Shown here: positions 55,923 through 64,000 of the stretch, one piece after another | Position numbering within the stretch: the stretch's first letter is position 1 | Layout of the letters: each line of letters opens with the position of its first letter | Source of the DNA: Aquilaria yunnanensis | Taxonomy: Eukaryota; Streptophyta; Magnoliopsida; Malvales; Thymelaeaceae | Length of the DNA: 64,000 nucleotides | NCBI GenBank assembly: GCA_039654915.1 | Contig: CM077593.1 | Coordinates: 40,766,501-40,830,500 of the forward strand | Direction: 5' to 3' | Notes under the pieces: model-generated | Seen by the model: the letters and a program-made list of their open reading frames with translations, nothing else | What the model was told of the DNA's origin: nothing | Databases searched by the model: none | Translations under genes and position numbers: made by a program

Positions 55923-58319
55923 ATGCCTATCCCTGAGAGCTGGCAGCCTCTTCTTTCTCACCCTTGTTGCACCACTCCTGCAAAACTAGAGAAATGGAAG
56001 AAGAAGTTCTTCCTTCCCTCCTATGCCACTACGAGGTTGCCACGTTCTGACCAATTCAGTTTTTCAAACCGTAGTGACGAGGTTACCGTTTTCCGAGCCC
56101 AGCTGAAGGCCAGACTTCGGTATCCTCCGTCGAAGATGGTTTGCGAGTTTTGCGATTTCCATGGCTTTGCCGTAAACCAACTTCCACCGAACTCGTACTG
56201 CTACTTCAACGCCTTTCTTTGTATGTGTGGCATTTTCAAAATAGAACCCCACTTCATTCTTTTTCTGCAGTACTATAAGCTCTTCGTGGTCTCGAAGGGT
56301 GGCTTATACTTTATGCTACCTCGGGGATCAGGGAGCAAAAAATATAAGTTCACCTTTGCCAACAAGGATAGCTAGTGAGGGTGGCAACAAAAGTTCTTTT
56401 TTCTGAAGAAGGAGGAGGCCTGGTCGCATGTTCCGACCAAATGGGCTCGGGGAAAGCTGAAGATGGACGTCGTTGACCCGAGGATATTGCTGACTCCCGA
56501 GTTGGCACCTATCTTCACGGACTTCGACAGACGGATCTGAGCAGTCTCCGACTGGGATTCCGAGGTCCTTTTGCGCCCTCTTTACCCCTTTCCCATTAAC
56601 TGGAAGTTGATGACCGAATAGGTCGTTCGGGAGCTAAAGGTGGTAAAGGAGCACAAGACGGACCTCGAGATGCTGGCTCCTGCCATTGCCGGGAAAGACT
56701 CCTGGCTGGTGAAGCTTCTTCGGAAGGAAGAGTCTTACGAAAGTTTTTATGAAAGTAAGTTATCTCCAAAATTTTCACCCTGGACTCACACTGATGTCTT
56801 CTTTCCTTTTCAGAGATAGGCGACGACACTACTGCCTTCTACAAATCACTTTTCCTCGAGCAATCCGAGAAAGGTGAGCAGATGAAGAAGGCCCTCTCCC
56901 GAAGATGGAAAATGTCTGGGGCTGGGCCATCTGTGGCCAAACAGGCGAAGAAGGATGTGCCCCCTCATCTCCCAGAGATTCCCGAGGAGGTGGGCGAAGA
57001 GCCCGAGGCTGCTGCTGTCCCGTCGGCCGAGGTCGTTGCTGACCTCACTGCTCAGAGTCCCACTCCTTCGGCGACTCTTCTAGATGCTTTGGTAGAGGCC
57101 CCTTTTGCCGAAGAGCGACGTAAATTCAAGGGCAAGGGGATTTCTACCGAGGAGGCTTCCGACGACGACGTCACCGAGGTGCCAGCAAGTTTATTTTTCT
57201 AACAAACTGTGGTGCCTTCTTTTTTGTGGGCTTTGAGATTTTCTTGCCTTGACCAGTTTTTTGTTTTTGCCATGCAGGGGAGATATCATCTCCGGGTTGG
57301 GTGGCTGAGCACGCCTGAAAGCGGGCCCTTCGGGATGCCCATATCCCGAAGGGGAAGGTCCCGAAGGAGCCTTTCTGGACGTTTACGGAGGACATGAATT
57401 TGTACTCCGGAGACTGCCAGCAAATGGCTAAGGAGATCTCAAAGGGGGTGCTTACTGAGGACTCTTTCAAGGCCATCGCGGAGGCTCACCCTGACGATGA
57501 CTCCCTTGCCGCAAAGGTCTCTGAGCACGTTGCCCAGGTACGCCTCTCGGCTCTGTGTTTTTCCTTTTGATTTCCTCTAAATGTCTGCCTCTTCTTCTTT
57601 GCCTTACTAACTTTGTCTTTGTTTCTCTGCAGCTGCTGGGGTATGCCGGTTTCCTCAGAGTTCGGGTGGCGAGGCAGGCGCTGTTTTGAGCCTCGACCTT
57701 AGGCACCATAGACCAATATAAGGCCAAGTGCTCGGAACTGGCCACACAGAATGCGCAGCTGGCTCAAGCTGCAGAAAAGGAGGTTGCTGCCGTTCGGGAG
57801 GAGTTCCTGAAGGAAAAGGAAGAACTTTTGAAGGACTCCTCCCAGAAGATTTCTGACCTCGGCTCCCAGGTGGCGGAGCTGATTTCGGTGAACGAGGCAG
57901 TTCAAAAGGAGAAGTCAGAATCTGAGGCTCTCCTGGCGAAGGTGCTTGAGGAGAAGGCCACGCTTCAAGCCGAGGTCGAGTCTTTGAAGAAGGAGCCGGA
58001 GAAGAAGAAGATGAAGGCGCTGAAGAAGAAGGTCACGGATCTGATGGAGGATCTTGAAGACCTCGGTGTCGAGAAGGTCAAATCTGACCAGATGACCAAA
58101 GTTGGTTTTCAGGACGGGTTTTGCCTCGCTCGGTATCAAGTTCTTCAAAGGTTCCCAGACTTGGACCTTTCTTTTTTGGAGGCTTTGAACATTCCCGAGG
58201 GGCCTCGGTGGTCTTGGTCCAAGATTGAGCATCTGAACCTGCCTCCTTCGCTTTCGGCGCCGAAGGTTGTGGAAAAGGATGCAGGAGCAGGTGGCTCCCG
58301 AGACGCCGAGAATCCTTAG
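55923..58319 (+). pseudogene. C antisense gene, decayed
   Basis: Same four-exon plan: 55923-56754, 56814-57188, 57278-57537 and 57633-58319 (832, 375, 260 and 687 nt, phases still compatible). Exon 1 has two adjacent stops after NKDS (TAG TGA near 56373, for Trp-Arg), TGA after RRI near 56537 and TAG near 56618. Exon 2 has ATA for the first Met and a donor with A at -1. Exon 3 has TGA after EHA, and exon 4 has TGA after RQALF. The coiled-coil part of exon 4 (57828-58319) is open. Several stops are CGA to TGA. Non-functional. Confidence 0.88.
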
Positions 58320-58406
58320 TTTGTTCTAGGGCCCTTTGCCTTATTTTCCTTTTCTCTTGTACTTCTTCTTCTGGCAATCTTCCTTCTTTGTAAGCAAATT
58401 TATCTT

Positions 58407-58412
58407 AATAAA
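58407..58412 (+). terminator. Possible poly(A) signal of C antisense gene
   Basis: AATAAA, 88 bp after the stop codon. Not seen at the same spot in A2 or A3. Confidence 0.4.
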
Positions 58413-58442
58413 AGACTTTTTTAGAAAATTTGGCTAAGTATC

Positions 58443-58631
58443 TGATGTCCTGAGACATCTTCGCTGGAGGACATGGTGGTTTCTGGAGGGACTTCCTGAG
58501 GAGGAGAACGCCCGGAGTGGAGGTTTCCCAGGGAGAGGTACCTGAAGAGCCCAAAAGGAAAGGTTAGGAGGTCCCCGGGATGTTTTTCCGGGGAGGAGCC
58601 TCCGACGCCCAAGTCAGTTTTCTGAGAGGAA
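58443..58631 (-). repeat. C 5' LTR fragment
   Basis: TGATGTCCTGAGACATCTTC... matches the first ~190 bp of 54390-55243, then A3 begins. No PBS precedes it; the left neighbour is AAATTTGGCTAAG, a sequence found at the start of the A2 repeat array. Confidence 0.8.
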
Positions 58632-59498
58632 TGATAGCCCAGGGCCTCATCGTTGTGAGTCATGATGACTGTTGAGGAGACTTCTAGGAGGAAGAACGCC
58701 TGGAAGGTGGATCGCCTCTAGGAGAGTACCTGGAAAACTGAGAAACAGGGTTAGGAGGCCCCCGGAGTGTTTTTCCGGGGGGGGAGCCTCCGACGCCCAA
58801 GTCAGTGGTGGCCGGAAGAAGGAGAAAGTCACTAGCTCAAAGAGAAAGGCAGAAAAGTCTCGCCTGGTCTTTTCTCAGAGTATGGGAGCTGTATCTCCGG
58901 CCTGCCAACCTCCTGTCAAGTATTTATTTCCTGTATATATAGGAATACCTAGCCCGTTCAGATCATGACACGTGTGCGGTCGGATGCTCCTGAACGTCTG
59001 GGCGTAGGGGACAGATAGTTGGTAGCTAGATGGCCTCGAGCCTTGTGCTGAGACGGGCCATGATATGATTCTGATGGCGTCTGCGCGTCAGGGCGACTTT
59101 TTACGTCTGTGGTGGGACGTGTCAGAGGCTTCCTTAAATGCTTCCTTAAATGCGCCTGCCGTACTCCCGAGGTCCCTGGGCGAGGTCGTTCTCTAGTTCG
59201 GACAGAGCCTCTTCGGGAAGCCTACCCTCAGTTCGGGGGTTCCCAGTTCCAGGGGGTTCCGCCTTCGGGGATATCATGTTCGGGCAGCAATGTCTGGTGC
59301 CACTTTTCCGAAGGCGCGTTGTTCACAACCTTGGGGGGCGAATGGAGTCCTCAAGTTTTACTGGCGTGCCGAGGCTCGGAGCTCTCAGGCTATCTCCCGA
59401 GGTGCATGATTCCACCTATTCCCGGGAAGCGCCAGTTCTTCCGGCCGTTGTTGTGGCAGGGTATTCGGCCAGATTGAGGCGGCAGCCTTTGGCTATCA
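58632..59498 (-). repeat. A3 3' LTR (867 bp)
   Basis: In plus orientation TGATAGCC...GGCTATCA, nearly identical to the A2 LTRs. The right inverted-repeat arm is altered (GGCTGCC on the minus strand). Confidence 0.93.
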
Positions 59499-59511
59499 CA
59501 TGCCCCCCTCT
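59499..59511 (-). other. A3 polypurine tract
   Basis: Minus-strand AGAGGGGGGCATG, identical to that of A2. Confidence 0.85.
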
Positions 59512-59594
59512 GGAAAGCCGAAGTGAAGACTTCGGTTTGCATCTCTTTCCGAGGTTGCCGTTGGGAGTCTCGTTGGGAAGCATAACCTGTTCCG

Positions 59595-59745
59595 AGGTCG
59601 CACCTTTTGCCCGAGGGTCTGGGCTGTTCGGCCTTGGCCTTTTCTTTGGTGTCTCCGAGGCAAAGCCTGTACCGAAGATACACCTCTTGCCCAAAAGTCA
59701 TGGGCTGTTCAGCCATAGCCTGTCTCTTGGTGTCCTCGAGGTGGC
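59595..59745. repeat. A3 two 80-bp repeats upstream of antisense promoter
   Basis: TTGCCC at 59607 and 59687 mark the two copies, as in A2. Confidence 0.75.
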
Positions 59746-60043
59746 CTGCTTTTTTATTTCTGCAGGTCTGATGGCCAAGCGTGTCAGACTGAGCGGCGCG
59801 TCTCCATTTCTCAGGGATGTCAAACGACGTGTCCCAATCAGGAGGCGTGTCCCGGTTTTCCAGGCACGTTTGGGGAGGCACGTCCCCCATTTCTGCGCAG
59901 CGGTTGACACGTGGCTTCTTGCCATTGGAGGAGAGGCGCGTCATTTACAGAGGGCGCGCCTTTTCGGGTGCAGCGGGCAGTTACGGCGACGGTTCGCCTC
60001 CAATGGGTACTTATGATGTTTTTTCGGTTACCCACCTTTGGCC

Positions 60044-60051
60044 TATAAATA
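60044..60051 (+). promoter_or_regulatory. TATA box for A3 antisense gene
   Basis: TATAAATA within GGCCTATAAATAGCCC, 295 bp upstream of the antisense ATG. Confidence 0.65.
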
Positions 60052-60338
60052 GCCCATTCTATCATAAGTCCCACTTACTGTTTTTCTGCTCTTTTTCTGC
60101 TCTGCCCTCTGTTCTTGCGTTTTATCTTGCTTTCTGTGGCGGAGCTTCTTTAATCAGAGCTTTTTCCAACCAACTTTCACGACGGCGTCCTCCGGCAAAT
60201 CTTTTGGTGGGTTTTGATTTCCAGAGTACTTGATTCCTCTGTTTTTCTGAGTTTTTCTGGAAAACTGCTGTTTTTTCCAAACTCGTCTTCTGAGTTTTTT
60301 CTGGAAACTATTTTCTTTTCCATCTCAAACTCTTTTTC

Positions 60339-62687
60339 ATGTCTGCGATGCCTGTTCCCGAGAGCTGGAAACCTCTTCTGGCCCATCCTTGCTGTACCAC
60401 CCCCGAAAAACTAGAGAGGTGGAAGAAAAAATTCTTTCTTCCGTCTTACGCTGTAACCAGACTGCCTCGTTCTAGCCATTTTGCTTTTTCAAACCGTGGC
60501 GACGAGGTTACCGTCTTCCGAGCCCAACTGAAGGCCGGTCTTCGGTATCCTCCCCCGAAGGTGGTTTGCGAGTTCTGCCAATTCCATGGCATTGCTGTGA
60601 ACCAGCTTCCCCCGAACGCGTACTGCTACTTTAACGCCTACCTCTGCATGTGTGGCGTGTTCGGGATAGAGCCCCACTTCATCATTTTCATGCAGTACTA
60701 CAAGCTCTATGTGGTCCCGAAGGGTGGCTTCTATTTCCTGCTACCTCGAGGATCCGGGAGCAAAAAATTCACCTTCACCTTCGACACGAAGGACAGCTGG
60801 CGGGGGTGGCAGCCTAAGTTCTTTTTCCTCAAGGTGGATAAGAACTGGTCTGATGTCCCGACCAGGTGGGCTCAGGGAGTGCTGAACGCAGACGTCGTCG
60901 ATCCGAGGATGCTGCTGACCCCACCGTTGGCTTCCGTGTTCGCGGATTTCGACGCCCGCATTCGGGCAGTCGCTGACTGGGCTCCCGAGGTCTCTCCTCG
61001 TGCTCTTTACCCCTTTCCTATCAACTGGAGGTTGATGACCGAAGAAGTCCTTCGGGAGCTGAAAGTTGTTAAGGAGCACGTGACTGACCTCAATATGCCT
61101 GCTCCCGCCATCGCCGGGAAAGACTCCTGGCTGGTCAAGCTCCTTAAGGGGGAGACTTCTTTCGAAACTTTTGCCGAAAGTGAGTAATCTTCCATCCCTT
61201 TATACTTTTTCCTCGGACTTACGCTGATATTTCTTCTCTTTTTCAGAGATGGGCGATGGGGCTGCCGCTTATTACAAGGCCCTCTTTTCTGGCCAGGTGG
61301 AGAAGGGGGAGCAAACAAAGAAGGCGGCTTCCCGAAGAAGGAAGACGACAGGGGCGGGACCCTCGGCGAAGCGAGTTAGGAAAACTCTCCAGTCTCCTCA
61401 GCCAGAGCTTTTGGAAGAAGAAGCTGGCGAAGACGCTGGTCTTGTTGAAATTCCACCGGCCGAGGTCCCCGCTACTTCCGCCGAGGTGCCTCTTCCCGAC
61501 CTCGAGGCCCCCAGAAACACTGTAGTGGTAGAAGTACCCACCGCCGAGGAGCGCTACCGGCAGAAGGGTAAGGGTCTTTCTTCCGAGGGGCCCGAGGATT
61601 CCGAGGACACTGTCTCCGAGGTTCCTCCAGGTATGTCTTTAGCCGAAGTTCAGCTCCTTTTCTTTTCGCGAATTTTTCTTTTGCTCCTAACTTCCTTCTC
61701 ACTTTCAGGGGAATCTCTTACTGTTGGCTGGAGGGCCATTCATGAGAGGAAACGGGCCCTTCGTGATGCCACAATCCCTGAGGGGAAGATCCCCTTGGAG
61801 CCCTTTTGGACAATTACGGAGGATATGAATCTGTTCTCCGACGATTGTCCGAAGATGACCAAAGAGATTTGGAAGGGGATGACCACTGATGCCTCCTTCC
61901 GGGCCATTGCGGCGGCTCACCCGGGGGATAATACCCTCGCCGCAAAAGTCACCGAGCATGCTGCTCAGGTATAGTCTTTACACTTTTTTCCTCAATTTTC
62001 TAAGTGTTTAGACTTGTACTAACCTGGACTTTTGCCTTGCTGTAGCTGCTGGAGTACGCTGGTTATCTCCGAGTTCGGGTGGCCAGACAGGCTGCCTCCA
62101 AGGATGCGACTTCGCGGGAACTCACTGAAGCGAAGGCTTCTCTTGCGAAGGTGATCGCCAGCAACCAGCAGCTGACAGCGGATTGTTCTCAGCAACTTGC
62201 TGCCGTTCGGGAGGAGTTCTCGAAGAAAAGAGAAGAACTTGAAAAGGACTCCTCCCGGAAGATTTCCGACCTCGGCGACCAAGTAAAGGAGCTGCTTGCC
62301 GCCAATGAAGATCTTGTCAAGGACAAGGCTGTTTCCGACAGTCTTGCGTCGAGTTTGACGGACGAGAACGCTGCTCTTCAAGCCGAGGTCGAGGCTCTGA
62401 AGAAGGAGTCCGGAGAGATGCTGGGGATAAGTGAGCTCGAGGAGGAGGTTGCTGAGCTGAGGGACGAGGTCAATGTCCTTGGCATTCAAAAACGTACTTC
62501 TGACGACATGGCCAAGGTCGCCTTTCAGGACGGCTTCTGCCTCGCTCGGCACCAGGTGCTGCAGAGGTTCCCAGATTTGGACCTCTCTTTTCTGGAGGGC
62601 CTAAATTTTCCTGAGGGACCTCGGTGGCAGTGGTCCAGGGTCGAGCATCTGAAGCTTCCTGGTCTTCGTCCACCCGGCTCTCCCTAG
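60339..62687 (+). CDS. A3 antisense four-exon gene, 708 aa, intact
   Basis: Exons 60339-61179, 61247-61630, 61709-61968 and 62046-62687 (841, 384, 260 and 642 nt), identical in length and phase to A2, with GT-AG introns of 67, 78 and 77 bp. Exon 1 differs from A2 by one residue (Glu for Asp in FGIEPHF) but by 14 silent changes. Exons 2 and 3 vary more, with about six changes in the charged linker and about seven in exon 3, some by intron-adjacent drift. The coiled coil and the QDGFCLARHQVLQRFPDLDL end are kept. Function is unknown, as for A2. Confidence 0.88.
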
Positions 62688-62817
62688 TTTGCTTTAGGGC
62701 TCCTCTTATTTTTCTCCTTCGTACTCCTTCTTTGGACACTTCTTTTGTAAGGCAGCTTTTGCTCTAAATGAACAATCTTTTCGGCTAAGTCCTTTCTTGC
62801 AAGTTTCTTTATTTCCA

Positions 62818-63320
62818 TTGTCCCGAACACGTTCGCTCCAAGAGACTTTCGGAAAACCTGCAACCAAAGAAACTTTTTACCTTCCTTTGTCCCGAGCAGG
62901 CTCGCTCAAGAGACTTTCTGGAAAATTTGCAAAAATTTGGCTAAGTCTTTTGCAGGCTTTTTGTTTCCTTTTATCCCGAACATGTTCGCTCAAGGGCCTT
63001 CGGAAAATCTTTAGCCAAATTTTTCTGTCTTCCTATTGTCCCGAGCGTATTTGCTCAAAAGGACTTAGGAAAATCTTCACGAGATTGCTCATTCCCTTTT
63101 TCCCGAGCACGTTCGCTCAAGGGTGTTCGGAAATTACCTCTGCTTTTGTTTTGGCGTGTATTTTTGCGAGATTCTTGCTTTCCCTTTCTCCCGAGCATGT
63201 TCGCTCAAGGGTGTTCGGAAAATTTTCTCTGCACTGATTATGCTGAGTACCTTTGCAAGATTCTTGTTTCCCATTTTTCCCGAGCATAGTGGCTCAAGGG
63301 GCTTCGGGAAGTTACAACCG
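62818..63320. repeat. A3 palindrome-containing repeat array
   Basis: Seven cores start at 62822, 62891, 62975, 63040, 63102, 63190 and 63279. The third contains the perfect 12-bp palindrome CGAACATGTTCG (62977-62988); others have CGAACACGTTCG or GAGCATGTTCGCTC. Spacing matches A2 almost base for base. Confidence 0.85.
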
Positions 63321-63445
63321 CTTTTTTCGTGGCGAGCACCTTCGCGGAAATCTGTCTTGGACAATTTTGGTATACTTGAAAATTTTTCTCAAGACCATTC
63401 TGTACTTAGAATATTTCTTGTACAACATACTTCTTCCGCTCACCC

Positions 63446-64000
63446 TTAGGCGTAGAATTTTTTCAAGGCATCTGAATGCCAAGTGTTTTTCAATTCTACG
63501 CCTTCGGCGTCGCCAAGCTTGTACACGCCTTTTCGTACTTCGGCGAGGACCAGATAAGGTCCTTCCCAATTTGCGCGAAGTACTCCGTGAGATGGCCTTC
63601 GGGGTGCGAAGTCGGCCTTTCGGAGAACGAGGTCTCCTTTTTTGATTTCTTTTGGCCTGGCTTTTAAGTTGATAGCCGCGGCCACTCTTTGCTGGAAAGC
63701 TTTTCTTCTCAGCTCGGCTATTTCTCTGTGTTCGGCCACAAGGTCGAGCTTAGTTCTCAGACCGAGGTCGTTTCCGCCTTCATCAAATACTTGCACCCGT
63801 ATTGAAGGCTGAACTATCTCTATTGGGATAATGGCCTCTGTTCCGAAGACGAGTGAGAAGGGAGTTTCCCCTGTGGCTCTTCGTGGCGTCGTTCGGTAGC
63901 TCCACAATACACTTTGGAGTTCTCCTGGCCATTTCCCCTTGGCTTCCCCAAGTCTCTTTCTCAGGCCGTCTTTTATGGTCCTGTTTGATACTTCCACCTG
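63446..64000 (-). CDS. A3 gag-pol, C-terminal part of integrase (partial)
   Basis: The minus-strand frame enters from beyond the window and ends at the stop at 63446-63448. It covers the last ~184 residues of integrase: the region just after the catalytic Glu (QVEVSNRTIKDGL), ETPFSLVFGTEAIIP and the C-terminal GPYLVLAEVRKGVYKLGD module. No stop or frameshift is visible. Whether the whole A3 polyprotein is intact cannot be judged here. Confidence 0.88.
   Translation of the reverse strand, partial: QVEVSNRTIKDGLRKRLGEAKGKWPGELQSVLWSYRTTPRRATGETPFSLVFGTEAIIPIEIVQPSIRVQVFDEGGNDLGLRTKLDLVAEHREIAELRRKAFQQRVAAAINLKARPKEIKKGDLVLRKADFAPRRPSHGVLRANWEGPYLVLAEVRKGVYKLGDAEGVELKNTWHSDALKKFYA

Larger units (their letters stand above)
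54390..64000 (-). mobile_element. C: Ty3/gypsy derivative keeping only the antisense gene; split by A3
   Basis: A minus-strand element with a complete 3' LTR (54390-55243), PPT, antisense promoter and antisense pseudogene (to 58319). The second LTR begins at 58443 after only ~120 bp. The array, pol, gag and PBS are all absent. The second LTR is interrupted at 58631 by A3 and should resume beyond the window. LTR divergence and many stops show it is old. Confidence 0.8.
58632..64000 (-). mobile_element. A3: Ty3/gypsy Tat-type element, 3' half in window
   Basis: Same family as A2, inserted in the C 5' LTR; predicted TSD AGGAA (58627-58631), untestable here. Present are the 3' LTR, PPT, 80-bp repeats, antisense promoter, an intact antisense gene, the repeat array and the integrase C-terminus. 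The remainder lies beyond 64000. Confidence 0.93.

Noticed and set aside
59150..60016. A 288-codon plus-strand ORF over the A3 LTR and the region beyond
   Set aside because: It is the open reverse frame of an LTR plus spacer. The counterparts in A2 (41427-41762) and A1 (10515-9826, minus) are cut at different points, and no protein family is recognisable.
1..64000. tRNA, rRNA or conserved non-coding RNA genes
   Set aside because: No cloverleaf or rRNA-like stretch was recognised by eye; a tRNAscan or Rfam search was not possible here.

Overview
The window is plant nuclear DNA made almost entirely of nested LTR retrotransposons. I found no host protein-coding gene, tRNA or rRNA. The plant origin rests on the families present. 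There are Ty3/gypsy elements of the Tat (Retand-like) type, with a second RNase H after the RT-RNase H and an extra gene antisense to pol. There are also Ty1/copia elements with the usual plant gag-protease-integrase-RT-RNase H order. The species cannot be named from the sequence.

Layout, resolved by matching TG...CA ends and 5-bp target-site duplications (TSDs). (1) 1-2083: 5' end of a minus-strand gypsy element (E1). (2) 2084-5330: AT-rich DNA holding a 2.76-kb element (D, probably a solo LTR, TSD TGTAA). (3) 5331-30589: an old plus-strand gypsy relic (G1). It is split by a minus-strand copia element (K1, 6114-26750). K1 carries two gypsy insertions: A1 (10167-12184, TSD GGTGG) and B1 (12504-23644, TSD CCTAC). 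(4) 30630-54314: a copia solo LTR (K2, TSD GTATA). It is split by gypsy B2 (31703-53997, TSD ATCAC), which is itself split by gypsy A2 (40909-52064, minus strand, TSD AAAGG). (5) 54390 to the window end: gypsy derivative C (minus), whose second LTR is split by A3 (58632 to the end, minus).

The gypsy elements share one plan: LTR, PBS, gag-pol, a repeat array, a four-exon gene on the opposite strand with its own TATA box, 79-80-bp repeats, PPT, LTR. The antisense gene converges on pol. It would encode a protein of about 710-730 residues: an N-terminal domain of the kind annotated as 'putative gypsy type transposon', a basic NLS-like linker, a conserved middle block and a C-terminal coiled coil. 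It is uninterrupted in A2, A3 and B1, broken in B2 and C, and a relic in G1. In exon 1, A2 and A3 differ at 14 synonymous sites and 1 nonsynonymous site by my count, so the antisense gene looks selected as a protein.

A2 has one uninterrupted gag-pol frame from an ATG inside its 5' LTR (1,832 codons). However, the first acidic residue of the integrase D-D-35-E triad is Asn, so A2 may be unable to integrate. B1 and B2 gag-pol are broken by stops and indels. Short palindromic repeats lie exactly between the convergent pol and antisense genes in A2, A3, B1 and B2. All differences and counts were read by eye and should be recomputed.
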